Part shown: one piece after another, positions 45,401-54,892 of the stretch
How the letters are laid out: each line of letters starts with the position of its first letter
Position numbering within the stretch: the first letter of the stretch is position 1
Source: Amylostereum areolatum
Lineage: Eukaryota > Basidiomycota > Agaricomycetes > Russulales > Stereaceae
Length of the DNA: 64,000 bases
Direction: 5' to 3'
NCBI GenBank assembly: GCA_012932865.1
Contig: SAXG01000054.1
Location: 1-64,000, forward strand
Notes under the pieces: model-generated
What the model was told of the DNA's origin: nothing
The model's database searches: none
The model's input: the letters and a program-made list of their open reading frames with translations, nothing else
Translations under genes and position numbers: made by a program

Positions 45401-46432
45401 TTTCTTGTCGAATACGGGTGCAAAGTCGCGGTATGGAGGGGGAACCAAGTCTTCAAAGGTTTGCGGACATGCATTTTCCTTTGAGTGCTCTGCAAGCTCT
45501 TGCGCCTTGGTGAAGCCCGCGCGGATTGGTACTGCCTCCGGGTTAGGGCCGTCAACTTCAGGAAGAATCCCAGCACGACGCAGGCCATTGATCTCCCAGT
45601 CTCGGAAGACTCTGGGTCGTTCATCGTCGTCTTCAGTGAAAAGGCGGGCAGGTAGAGGTGAGAGATGGGATGTGCGGATACGAACACCTTTGACCCTGCG
45701 CGCGGGGATGACATACGTAGGGATAGGGGCCCAGGAGACATACACTGGTTCTGGGAAGGGGTCGTCCGGGACTAGAGGTACCTTAGGGGGCGCATCAGCT
45801 CGAACCTTTCGCTGTGATCGGGTCGACAATGGTGTTCGCGGCTTTGTTGCAAGGTTTGTCACGGTCGGTTCGGAGAGGGTGCAGGAGGGAGGGCAGCGGA
45901 GCATGTCAACACGATCTTGCTGCCAGTCTATGGTGGGGTTATGCTCATCGAGCCAGTCTGTTCCAAGGATCATATCGTGATCACCGATGTCGGTGATGAA
46001 GAACTCAGCTTCTTCCTCATGGTATGCCTTCGAGTCTTGCGAGTATATCCGGATCCGTTGGGTCGTCGTATCACGCACCCAGCCCATGATGTTCTCGGTG
46101 CCGTCCACGTTACGCACGGGGAACGGGTTTTCTAGTTTTCTTGTAGTCAGCTTCTTGCGTTCAGCGAAGCTTCGGTTGATGATGATTCCTTCTGCACCGC
46201 TGTCAAGCAGTGCCTCTGCGTCGATTTGTCGGCCTGTCGCTCGTCCAATCATTTTGACCTTGAGCGTTATCGAGGGTGTCTGCCTGTTCTTCGTGACAGT
46301 AGAGAGGTGCACACACGATGGATACGATTGCTCACATGAGGTCATAGATGATAGTACAGAGAAGCGATTGTAAGATGCCGATGATACAAGTCCTTTGCCT
46401 CCGCCAGACGACGTGACTGGGGGGCGTTTCAA
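42338..46432 (-). CDS. Pol polyprotein of chromovirus copy A
   Basis: This is the frame entered by a -1 shift at the gag stop; it runs for 1,364 codons without interruption. Domains in order are aspartic protease (LLDSGAEGIIIN), reverse transcriptase (KKDGKLRPVQDYRELN, MDVRWGYNNVRI, YMDDILVFT) and RNase H (VKVDASDFATGGILSQ). Integrase follows, with zinc-binding H2C2 (HESPLAGHP...CATC) and DDE core (STDF, ISDRGPQFAG, TDGQTERENQN). A C-terminal chromodomain (YDVEDIIDSKPTRNKKG, YLVKWAGYPDSENTW) defines chromoviruses and is thought to direct integration to marked chromatin. The last 22 codons run into the 3' LTR. It differs from copy B by a few residues, all near the C-terminus (for example VDIIS and HASLL here, VDVIS and HALLL there). 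Confidence 0.92.
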   Translation of the reverse strand: MKRPPVTSSGGGKGLVSSASYNRFSVLSSMTSCEQSYPSCVHLSTVTKNRQTPSITLKVKMIGRATGRQIDAEALLDSGAEGIIINRSFAERKKLTTRKLENPFPVRNVDGTENIMGWVRDTTTQRIRIYSQDSKAYHEEEAEFFITDIGDHDMILGTDWLDEHNPTIDWQQDRVDMLRCPPSCTLSEPTVTNLATKPRTPLSTRSQRKVRADAPPKVPLVPDDPFPEPVYVSWAPIPTYVIPARRVKGVRIRTSHLSPLPARLFTEDDDERPRVFRDWEINGLRRAGILPEVDGPNPEAVPIRAGFTKAQELAEHSKENACPQTFEDLVPPPYRDFAPVFDKKTSERLPDRRPWDHAIDMKDGFKPKPCKIYPLSPSEQIELDTFLDDHLKKGYIRPSKSPQASPFFFVKKKDGKLRPVQDYRELNKGTIKNEYPLPLISEIVDRLKGAKIFSKMDVRWGYNNVRIKEGDEWKAAFKTNRGLFEPTVMFFGLMNSPATFQAMMNELFKDLIDSGKVIIYMDDILVFTRTMEEHRAIVRQVLQCLQDNDLFLKPEKCVFEQDSVEYLGLIISHDKIAMDPVKVAGIQDWPTPRTVKDVQSFLGFGNFYRRFIKDFSKIARPLFDLTKKDCTWNWSTECQTVFNALKAAFTSSPVLVMPDPRKPYLVKVDASDFATGGILSQKGNDGHWHPVAYLSKALSEPERNYDIYDKELLAIIRALEAWRHYLEGAPDTVEIWTDHKNLEHFKTAQKLSRRQARWALFLTRFDFALVHKPGVSHRPDPMSRRPDHKQGVENDNKERILLDPKYFQIRATRPGAVTSLGDVELRRRIRDCKTKDIEVVQALNAILRNGPRTLVKNLQEWNYEEGLVLFRGKVYVPADDGLRRDIVKMYHESPLAGHPGRFKTYELVSREYWWPGMSVFVRDFVAGCATCQSTKTQSSRPHVDMIPNEVPDRPFGVISTDFIVELPDCEGYNAVNVVVDRLTKMVVTTPCTTKITSDGTADILFDKVYRHYGLADKIISDRGPQFAGQVMRTLNEKLGIKSALSTAYHPQTDGQTERENQNLEQFLRVFCNYRQDDWVKWLPFFEFSHNSRTHAATGKAPFEVLYGFLPKMYPSVNPSSKVPAVEERLRQLEEVRQEIKASLALASDLMKHYNGDTISKSTLFAVGDKVWLEGKNLKTTRPKAKLAAKRFGPFEIVDIISPVNYRLKLPKTWRIHPVFHASLLTAYKETTAHGPNYEQPPPDLVDDEEEYDVEDIIDSKPTRNKKGIQYLVKWAGYPDSENTWLPRSSLSKVTDMIDAFHKRHPNAPRPVRSLGISFDDFLASTLADDIALQAKARLKGGVMSRIAPFLSSFADLVHATRHGT

Positions 46433-47758
46433 AAATCCTGCGATTCCAGGATGTCCTTCAACAGCGCTACTGCCTGCTCCTTGCCTTCCGCATCCAGATC
46501 CTTCAGCTGGCGAGTGATCGCCACAATGGTTTTGGATGGGTCGGGAGCTGCTTTCGCAGTGGACGGAGCCGTGTTCGTCGGCAGGGGAGGGGCCTTGGAC
46601 CCAGTCTCTACTGCGCCCACCCGTCGCGCGCTCGAGTCGCGGTTGGGGCAGTCGCGAGAGACATGACCGGCTTGTCGACACATGAAGCACTTGCCTTCGC
46701 GCATCATCTTTGCGCGCTCGTCGTCCGTCAGCTTTGCAGGGCGGGTCGAGGTGTTGGTGAAGGCGCCAACTCGGCGCGATGAGGAGTCGTTGGTCGAACC
46801 GTTTGAGGTGAGCGCGACAGCCCCCTTGGACTGACTGCTCTTCCTCTCCGGGTTCTCTTCGAGCCACTGGTGGTTGATGCGGCGGGCGCGCTCCTTCCAC
46901 TCCGCGAGCTTGGTGGGGAACGGGTACGACCGGGCCACCTGCTTGCCGAGGTCACGCTGAAGTCCCTTCTTGAAAAAGTGGATTAGCGCCTCGTCGTCAT
47001 AAGCTGACATGGTTGCCAGCATCTCAAACTCGGTGATAAAGTCAGTGACGTCCCGGGTGGTCATTGCGAGCTCGTTGATCTTACGCTGAGCCTCTATCTT
47101 CGGATCGACGGGCACGAAGTCTTTGCCAAACCTCTCGAAGAGCTCTTTGTAGGAGCTATAGTGGAGTGTTGGGGGCGTGGGGTCGAGGGTGTCGGCGTCT
47201 TCCTTCTCGTCTTCGTCGGCGAAGAGTTCCATGCGGCGATGCGTGGCCTAGGCTTTCGCCGTGTCGTCCTCCATCAGGCTGAGGAGGAGCATCATCTTGG
47301 CGTCATCTGTGGCATAAACATCTTTGTTAACGCGCAGGAACATGCGGAGCTCGAGGGAGAACCGGAGGGTGTCGCGTCTATCGCCTTTGAATGGCTTTGG
47401 CTTGGGGCCGATCTCCCGCTTGGAGACGGCAGGTTTGGATTCGGCGTCGGGCATCTTGTCGAAGGGGAGGGGGACGGTGAGGGATTGGGCGAGTTCTTGA
47501 TCAAGGCGGCGTAGGGTTTCTCGTCGGCGTTCTTCTGCTTCTTCAACTTCGTCCTCAACTTGTTTTGCGACAAGGAAGTCGGCGGGGGTGAGGAATTGCT
47601 GGTTATGATGCCACGACCAGTGATCTTGGACGGGACTGAACGAAGTGGGCTGCCACTCAACTACTGATCGTCCTGGGGTTCCGTTCTTGTTCCGTCTATA
47701 GGTGTACCACTTCCCAGTTGTGTCGTTGTGGTTGATCCCTTCTGGGACTTTGATTACA
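46429..47758 (-). pseudogene. Gag of chromovirus copy A, with an in-frame stop
   Basis: The frame reads VIKVPEGINHNDTTGKWYTY and KPKPFKGDRRDTLRFSLELR, then meets TAG at 47248-47250. It continues in the same frame as ATHRRMELFADEDEKEDAD and SYKELFERFGKDFVPVDP up to the zinc knuckle CFMCRQAGHVSRDC. It terminates at the gag stop, where the slippery GGATTTT lies (46438-46432). The TAG is one transition from TGG (Trp). Gag packages the element RNA, so the stop should abolish full Gag unless it is read through. The same stop is in copy B. Confidence 0.8.
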
Positions 47759-47821
47759 GTACGTCGACGGGGTGGGGGCGAGTTGGTCGGAGGGGGGTTC
47801 AGGAAGCGCTGTAGAACGTCC

Positions 47822-48280
47822 TGTCATGAACGGTCTATAATTTTCTTTTTACTTTACATCGGTTACACGCTTTAGGACTTATCGACTTATCACCGGTCCG
47901 GCTCCACCTTGGCCCGGACCCGGCTCATCTATATCCCGCCCGGACCCACGTGACTCATCTCGGTCCGGGTCTGACTCCTTTCTCTTGACTCATGCTGTAC
48001 GATACTGACTCATGCTGTGCTCTTTTACATACGACTGCTTACTTATACTTGGTCTGCTTACTGATCGCCGTGTATTGGTTGCTTACCTAAGTCTCTCTCC
48101 TCTTGTGTATATAAGGCTCGCTCTCGCTGTACATATTCCTTATCTCGAGCTAGTCAATTCTACCGAACTTTGCTTGCTTTCCCTCGTCTGTCGCCGTGTC
48201 TGATCGGCTCCCCTCTGTCGTCCTCATCTTCTAGTCAGCTGTGTCGTAACTTGGTGCTGTCGCACTAGTCGTTGCTGACA
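47822..48280 (+). repeat. 5' LTR of the second-family chromovirus
   Basis: 459 bp, TGTCATG...GCTGACA. The TATA-like TGTATATAAGG at about 48107 marks the probable promoter. Confidence 0.9.
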
Positions 48281-48751
48281 TAAGCTCGAGATCTGTTTAC
48301 TCTTGCACCACCCTACGACCGTCCCTACGTACTGTAGCGTAGTAGTAGTAGTACCCGTCTGGTACTGACCTTGTTCTTCCCCCGTGCCGCCCTAGACCGT
48401 TGCCCCCAGAGTACGCGACTCGTTACCCTGACATTGTGGTCGTGCGCACGTATACCGGTGCCGGCTTGACGTTTCCTCGAAACGTTACACCTACTCGAGA
48501 CTCTCCAATACCAGGAGTTGAAAGCTCAGAGGTGACAGTAGAAGGTGCACCTTTGGTGTAGGAAACGAGTAAAAGCGGCGAAAGGAAAGCGGTTTAGGAA
48601 GTCTTTGGGCTCGTGTCCCCTAGACGAAGAGACAGCCAACAGGTCGAGAAGACTGAGGCAGACCGTCTTGCGATCTCATAACAGAACCACCTTCCCTCGA
48701 CAAAATCTTCCCTTGCCGCACAGAGTAACCATTTCGACTGGGGGCTCGTGC

Positions 48752-49153
48752 ATGGAAGATTGGCGCTCGCAAGTACAAGAATTCATCCCCATCAGCCACG
48801 ACGCTATCATCTCCCTCATCAACGAATCTAAAGACCCTTGGGCCTGGCACAATTGGAAGGTCGCCCTCGGTGTAGAAGAACTTGAAGACTCCATCATAGA
48901 CATCCACTTCTATCGCCTCAAAATAAGCGAACAAGGAAACGGAAACCTCTACGTCTACTCCTGCCCATACGTCACCTACCGCTACAAACTCGAGCAACCC
49001 CCAAAATCCTTCTACGCGCCCAACGAGAAAATACCAGTAGACACTCGACACACCCACCGCCTCCTTACACCAGGCAACACCCCCAGCCCCACACCAGAGC
49101 CAGAGGTCATCGACCTCACCCAGCCAGAGGTCATCGACCTCACCCACTTATAA
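48752..49153 (+). CDS. Accessory/N-terminal gag ORF with tandem EVIDLT motifs
   Basis: 133 codons from MEDWRSQVQEFIPISHDA to a TAA, just upstream of gag. The middle part (KDPWAWHNWKV..., VYSCPYVTYRYKL) resembles the equivalent region of copy B. The C-terminus is PEPEVIDLTQPEVIDLTHL, two copies of VIDLT, the core of classical SUMO-interacting motifs (known from PIAS proteins). In the same frame after the TAA comes DSSSDSDTDVEDE, an acidic serine stretch of the kind that flanks such motifs. The TAA or a nearby indel may therefore have cut one longer gag ORF in two. SUMO binding is inference from the motif. Confidence 0.55.
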   Translation: MEDWRSQVQEFIPISHDAIISLINESKDPWAWHNWKVALGVEELEDSIIDIHFYRLKISEQGNGNLYVYSCPYVTYRYKLEQPPKSFYAPNEKIPVDTRHTHRLLTPGNTPSPTPEPEVIDLTQPEVIDLTHL

Positions 49154-49211
49154 ACAATTCCCTCGTTCGGACTCAACGGCTCCGACTCCAGTTCTGACTC
49201 CGACACCGACG

Positions 49212-50717
49212 TTGAGGACGAAAACTGCTACATATATCCCCCTCCCTCTAGGCTTCACTGAACGAGGAAACGACTTCTTTGTCCAACTCGGAGACACCAC
49301 TGTCGAAGTCGCCTTCGTAGCAACCCAAACAAGTGGCATCAGTTGGTACTTCGCCAACGAAAGCCAAGACGACCTCACTGAAGCCGACTTCAACCTCATC
49401 GCCGCCTCCGCCCTACCGCCTGTCACCGACGAAGACTTCTCTGACCTCGACGAACCAATCATGGCTGCCCAGTGGATCCGCACCGACCCCCAACCCCCTC
49501 TCCCCGCCGAACTTGCCAACTGCACCGAAATCGGTGGAACATGGAACATTGTCATCGGCCAAACTGGCTCTCCCATCCAACACATGAATAACGGCACCGA
49601 CGATGCCTGGCTCATGGAAGTAAATGGCCAATGGGTCGCCATCCCTGCCGTGCTTGTTGCTGCCCTCAACCTGCCACCCCCCACCGTCAACGTCACGGCC
49701 CCCCCCATCACCGTCAACCCCCCTGCGGTCACTGTTAGTGCCCCAGCCGCCGCCGCCGCCAGACCCCCCCGAAAGAAAGTCCACGCGAAAACTCCTGAAG
49801 GCTTCTCTGGGAAACGAGAGGACTTCAATGACTGGATGCGGTCGTGCGAGGAATACATGCGAGCTGCTGAGGATGACCTCGTGACGGACAAGGACAAAGT
49901 CCTCTTCATTCTCACCTACATGACGGGGGAGGCAGCACGCACCTGGAAGGCCGAGTATGAGGATGCACACTTGGCCAATGGAGCCATGGTCGCCTGGGTG
50001 GACTTCCACAAAGCACTCAAAGGGGCCTTCACCGACGTCAATGAGCAGCACCGTGCCGCAGTCGAACTGGACGGGTTCAAACAGACGAAGGGTACCACTG
50101 CCCATGAATACTTCGCCAAGTTCGAGCAACTCGCAAGAAAGGCAGGATACTCCACGGCGCAGGACCCTATCCACCTCATGCAGCTGCTCAAACACAACGT
50201 CTACTATCGGACCATCGACTCCATCTACGACAGCGGTCACGTTCCTCAGAAATATGAGGACCTCAAAGAGCGCATCATCCTGATCGACGGTCTGCGACAG
50301 GAGCGGGAGGACCTTAAGACCCAGCGCAGTGGACCCGTGCAGAACCAAAAACCCAAAGGACAAGGATCGTCCAATGGGCAACAAGGGGGGCAGGTCCCAT
50401 GGCGCCGCGATGGAACCGGCACGGTGCACGGTGGCAAAGGTCAGCCAATGGACGTCAACCGTGTCGACATCAAGGGGCGATGCTTCCGCTGCGGACAGAA
50501 TGGCCACCAGGTGCGGGACTGCAGGGTGGACGTGAAGAACATCCGAGACATGTGGGGGAGGGACCGGTACACGGAACCACCAAAGCGGGAGGCTCGAGCA
50601 CAGACGTTCGAGACGCCCACCGCCTGGGCTAGGAGCCTGTCGGCCGAAGATCGGAAAAGCGTGATGGACGCGCTTCAAGCTCAGCCGAAGGTGGAGGAGA
50701 AGAAGGAGGGTTTTTGA
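49212..50717 (+). CDS. Gag of the second-family chromovirus
   Basis: 501 codons. The N-terminal part (FFVQLGDTTVEVAFVATQTS) is followed by a Pro/Val-rich linker. The capsid-like region starts at about residue 195 (PEGFSGKREDFNDWMRSCEE, FILTYMTGEAARTWK, TAHEYFAKFEQLARKAGY). The nucleocapsid zinc knuckle CFRCGQNGHQVRDC (CX2CX4HX4C) follows. It ends EEKKEGF-TGA with the heptamer GGGTTTT overlapping the last codons (50708-50714), from which pol continues in the -1 frame. The listed start is the first codon of the open frame; the true N-terminus may be the ORF just upstream. Gag assembles the cytoplasmic particle of the retrotransposon. Confidence 0.85.
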   Translation: MRTKTATYIPLPLGFTERGNDFFVQLGDTTVEVAFVATQTSGISWYFANESQDDLTEADFNLIAASALPPVTDEDFSDLDEPIMAAQWIRTDPQPPLPAELANCTEIGGTWNIVIGQTGSPIQHMNNGTDDAWLMEVNGQWVAIPAVLVAALNLPPPTVNVTAPPITVNPPAVTVSAPAAAAARPPRKKVHAKTPEGFSGKREDFNDWMRSCEEYMRAAEDDLVTDKDKVLFILTYMTGEAARTWKAEYEDAHLANGAMVAWVDFHKALKGAFTDVNEQHRAAVELDGFKQTKGTTAHEYFAKFEQLARKAGYSTAQDPIHLMQLLKHNVYYRTIDSIYDSGHVPQKYEDLKERIILIDGLRQEREDLKTQRSGPVQNQKPKGQGSSNGQQGGQVPWRRDGTGTVHGGKGQPMDVNRVDIKGRCFRCGQNGHQVRDCRVDVKNIRDMWGRDRYTEPPKREARAQTFETPTAWARSLSAEDRKSVMDALQAQPKVEEKKEGF

Positions 50718-53700
50718 GGGGGCTGACGATGTACACGGCATCTGAAGCCCAAGTTTCTGTTTCTCGCTCGTCTGGTTTTGTGGCGCCTCGGTGGCCTGGT
50801 TCTCGTTTACATATGCGCATTGTTGATTCGGACTGTACTACTACGGGGGATATCCCCATTATGACTTCTCTTACGGACTCTATCGGTACGGGCACGCGTC
50901 CCGTTGTTATTTTAGATACTCAGGCCTCGATTTGTGAGCCTTCGGCTTTGGATATGGCTTCGGTTTCGGCTTCAGTTTTGGATACGGCTTTGGATACGGA
51001 CTCGGTTTTGGATATGGACCCTGTGAAGTCAGGGACAACGCCGTGCGATGGAAGGGGCACGGCGCCCAAATCATGTTATATGGCACCTGGAACGGCTCAA
51101 TGGACGCTTCGTCGCTTAAGGGAAGACAAACCCGAAAGTGCGATTGCAATCCTTCGCATCTGGACACACCACCGACGCCGTGACGAGGCTACTTATGAAG
51201 CCATCAAGGAAATAACTGGCATGGGAGACGAGTTAGCATGTCAAGCTCTACTAGAGCTCGCCACTCCTATGCAGTTCATACGCTCCGCCAGCGCCAAGGA
51301 ACAAACGGTCATTCCCACACAACTGGTGGTAGATTCCAAACGCATTGTCAAAGCTCTCGCACTCCTGGACAGTGGTTGCACTGGCTCGTGTATCAACACG
51401 AAGTTTGTGCAGGAAAATCACATCCCCACGCGACGGACTGCTCGCCCAATCCCAGTACGAAATGCAGACGGCACTCTCAACACAGGAGGTCCCATTACGG
51501 AATATGTCACACTTCGCCTAAATATTCAAGACCATGAAGAAAACATTGACCTGGCGGTCTCCAATCTAGGAGATACGGACCTTTTCATTGGACATGAGTG
51601 GCTAAAGAAGCACAACCCTCACATCGACTGGAAATCCGGGTCAATTGAATTTGACCGATGCCCTATCAGCTGCTCTCGTCCCCCTCCCCTCCTCAATATC
51701 GATGAGGATGAAGAGGAGGAGGAAGAGCCAGTCCACATGGAAAAGGACGAGCAGCTGTTTGCTTTCGACTGGGAATGGCTACAAAGCGACATACCACATC
51801 CGGACCCATGCATCGGACATTGCAATTGAAGAGCACGCTAAGAAAAAGGAACAGACCTTCTCTGAGCGAGTCCCAACGGCGTACCACGAATTCAAGGACA
51901 TCTTTGACAAAGACGACTTCGACAAGCTCCCTGAGCGACGCCCATGGGACCACGCCATTGAGCTCACTCCTAACTTCAAACCGGTTGATTGCAAAGTTTA
52001 CCCCCTCACATTGGACGAGCAGAAGCAACTGGACGCCTTTCTGGAAGAGAACCTGAGATCTGGCCGGATTCAACAGTCCAAATCACCCATGGCCTCCCCA
52101 TTCTTCTTCATCAAGAAAAAAGACGGCTCGCTACGTCCTGTGCAGGACTATCGAAAGCTCAATGAGATGACAATAAAGAACCGTTACCCGCTCCCGCTCA
52201 TCCAAGAGTTGGTTGACAAACTTAAAGGAGCACGGCACTTTACCAAGCTCGATGTCCGATGGGGGTACAACAATGTTCGGATTAAAGAAGGGGACGAGTG
52301 GAAAGCTGCATTCCGCACGAACAAAGGTCTCTACGAGCCTACGGTCATGTTCTTTGGACTCACCAACTCCCCGTCTACGTTCAAAGCCATGATGAATGAC
52401 CTGTTCAAAGACTTGATCCACCAAGGAGTCGTGGTCGTCTATTTGGACGACATTCCTCATCTTCACACATACGCTAGAAGAACATCGTCGAATAGTCAAG
52501 GAGGTCCTTCGGATCCTACGAGAAAACAAACTCTATCTGAAGCCAGAAAAGTGCGAGTTTGAGAAGGCAGAAATCGAATACCTGGGCATGATTGTCGGCG
52601 GAGGAAGGGTTCGCATGGATCCAGCAAAGGTCGCGGCAATCACCAATTGGCCAGCCCCCAAAACGAAGAAACAACTTCAATCATTTTTGGGCTTTTGCAA
52701 CTTCTACCGTCGCTTTATCAAGGACTTCAGTGGCATTGCTCACCCAATGACTAAACTCACTGGGAAGACGGAATGGGTCTGGGACACCCCACAGCAGGAG
52801 GCTTTTGAGGAACTCAAGCGACGTATAACATCGCAGCCAGTTCTAGCAATCCCTACAGACGATGGACAGTTCCGTGTCGAGGCGGACTCCTCTGACTATG
52901 CCACGGGCGCGGTACTTTCGCAACAACAGGACAATGGCAAATGGCACCCGGTCGCCTTCCTCTCAAAGTCCCTCAGCGAAGCTGAGAGGAACTATGAGAT
53001 TTATGACAAGGAATTACTGGCTATCATGACGGCGCTAGAGGAATGGAGACAATACCTCATGGGGGCACGACAGGAGTTTGAAATCTGGTCGGATCATCGC
53101 AATCTCACGTACTTCCGCAAGGCGCAGAAGCTAAATCGGAGACAAGCACGATGGTTAACGGAGCTACAAGAGTATCATTGTACGCTACTCCACAAGCCTG
53201 GCAAAACAATGGGTAAACCCGATGCTATTTCCCGACTAGCGGGCCTTGAGAAGGGGGAGAAAGACAATGAAAACATTGTCCTCCTGAAACCAGAACTCTT
53301 TCGCGCCCTCAACCATGCAGGAATTATAACCAATGGACCTGACAATGTCTTCATTGAGCGGATTCAGGAGGCTACCTTACTCCGAGACCATGCAGTAGAA
53401 CGCGCCTTAGCACTCAAAGTGAAGGGATGGCTGGAACACGCAGATGGAACGATCACCTGGCAACACAGACTCTATGTCCCAAGAGACAAAGGACTCCGTG
53501 CAGACATCATCCAAGCTCATCATGACGGCCCGCTTGTCGGTCACCCAGGACGATACAAGACCCATGAGCTCATCACGCGCAACTACTGGTGGCCTGCCAT
53601 TAGAGACGATGTCCGGAAATATGTTGAAGGATGCTGAGACCTGCCAACGTACCAAGATTAGACATGATCGCATTGCCGCTCCACTCCACCCACATGACCC

Positions 53701-54892
53701 GCCACAAGCGCCTTGGGAGCATGTATCCATCGACTTTGTCATGCCGCTCCCAGTCTCGGATGGAAAAGACGCCATCTGCAATGTGAACTGCATGGGTACC
53801 AAGCAGGTTGTATTCTGGGCCACGACCAAAGACCTAACGGAGGACGAACTCGCCTTCGAGTACCTACGCGAGGTGGTCCCCCATCATGGAATCCCTAGAA
53901 AGATCGTCAGCGACCGTGGCAGCGTGTTTGTCTCCAAATTCACCACAGCATTGTTCCAACTGTTAGGCATTGAAGGGAACCCGTCCACGGCATATCACCC
54001 TCAGACGGACGGACAGACCGAACGCTCCAACATGACCATGGAAAACTACCTTCGCATCTTCGTCAATCAACGACAGGACAATTGGACACGTTACCTCCCA
54101 CTTGCCATGACTGCACTCAACAACATGGTCCATAGTTCGATTGGGATGTCTCCCAACTTTGCCAACTATGGTCGGGAACTCTACCTGGGGACAAACCCTC
54201 GACGTGAGACAGACAACCCATCGGCGAACGAGTTTGCACAACGCATGCGAGACATCTATGAGGAAGCCCGCTCTGCGCTAAAGGCAGCACAGGACGATCA
54301 AAAGCGCTTTTACGATCGCAAGAAGGACGAACCAATAGATTACAAAATTGGCGACTTCGTCTGGCTGGAAGCCAAGACCAGAGATGGCCAAACCGTAATC
54401 AAAACGGCACGTCCTATGCAAAAGCTAGATGACAAGCGCTTTGGTCCTTTCGAAATCCTGGAAAAAGTCGGAGCATCGGCTTACAAGCTTCGCCTCCCTA
54501 CATCCTGGTCACGAAAACATCCGGTCTTCAACGAGTCCCTCCTATCTCCACACAACGGTCCCGCCTTTGACAATCAGAAAGCACCTACACCTCCACCGCC
54601 AGAGTTAGTCCAAGGAGAGGAAGTCTATGAGGTCGAAAAGATTATAGACTCCAAGAAGGTTGGTCGCGGCTTCAAGTACCTCGTCAAATGGAAAGGCTAC
54701 CCAGACAATGACAATACTTGGGAGCCTCTCACCAATCTCCATAATGCCAAGAAACGCATTGACGACTTCCACCGTGAACATCCGGGTGCCCCGAAACCTG
54801 CACGCCTTAATCGTTGGAAACTCCTGTCGGAGGAAGAAACTGGATCTGATTACGACGAGGACGTCGAATCTAAGGAAGGGGTGATGTCATGA
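50714..54892 (+). pseudogene. Pol polyprotein of the second-family chromovirus, three frameshifts
   Basis: Read in the -1 frame from gag. Protease LLDSGCTGS is at about 51361; RT KKDGSLRPVQDYRKLN and YLDDI at 52440; RNase H VEADSSDYATGAVLSQ at about 52870. Integrase has HHDGPLVGHP, a zinc site and DDE elements (SIDF, VSDRGSVF, TDGQTERSNM). The chromodomain YEVEKIIDSKK...YLVKWKGYPDNDNTWE is at about 54628-54740. One extra base each at about 51794 (ATACCAC), 52455 (ATTCCTC, inside the catalytic YLDD motif region) and 53634 (GATGCTGAG) breaks the frame. Otherwise conservation is excellent. The three are all single-base insertions, so either very recent decay or residual sequencing error. Confidence 0.87.

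Larger units (their letters stand above)
41986..47821 (-). mobile_element. Ty3/gypsy chromovirus copy A, 5'-truncated
   Basis: Minus-strand copy of the same family as 57223-64000. It has a complete 3' LTR (42405 down to 41986, 420 bp, TGTCAC...CTGACA), a polypurine tract just inside (42406-42418), pol and gag. It stops at 47821, the point equivalent to 58485 in copy B. There it meets the 5' LTR of the second-family element. Its own 5' LTR and about 0.85 kb of leader are missing. Coordinates of A and B add to 106306 at every landmark from 58485 to 63968, so there is no indel between them. Confidence 0.9.
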
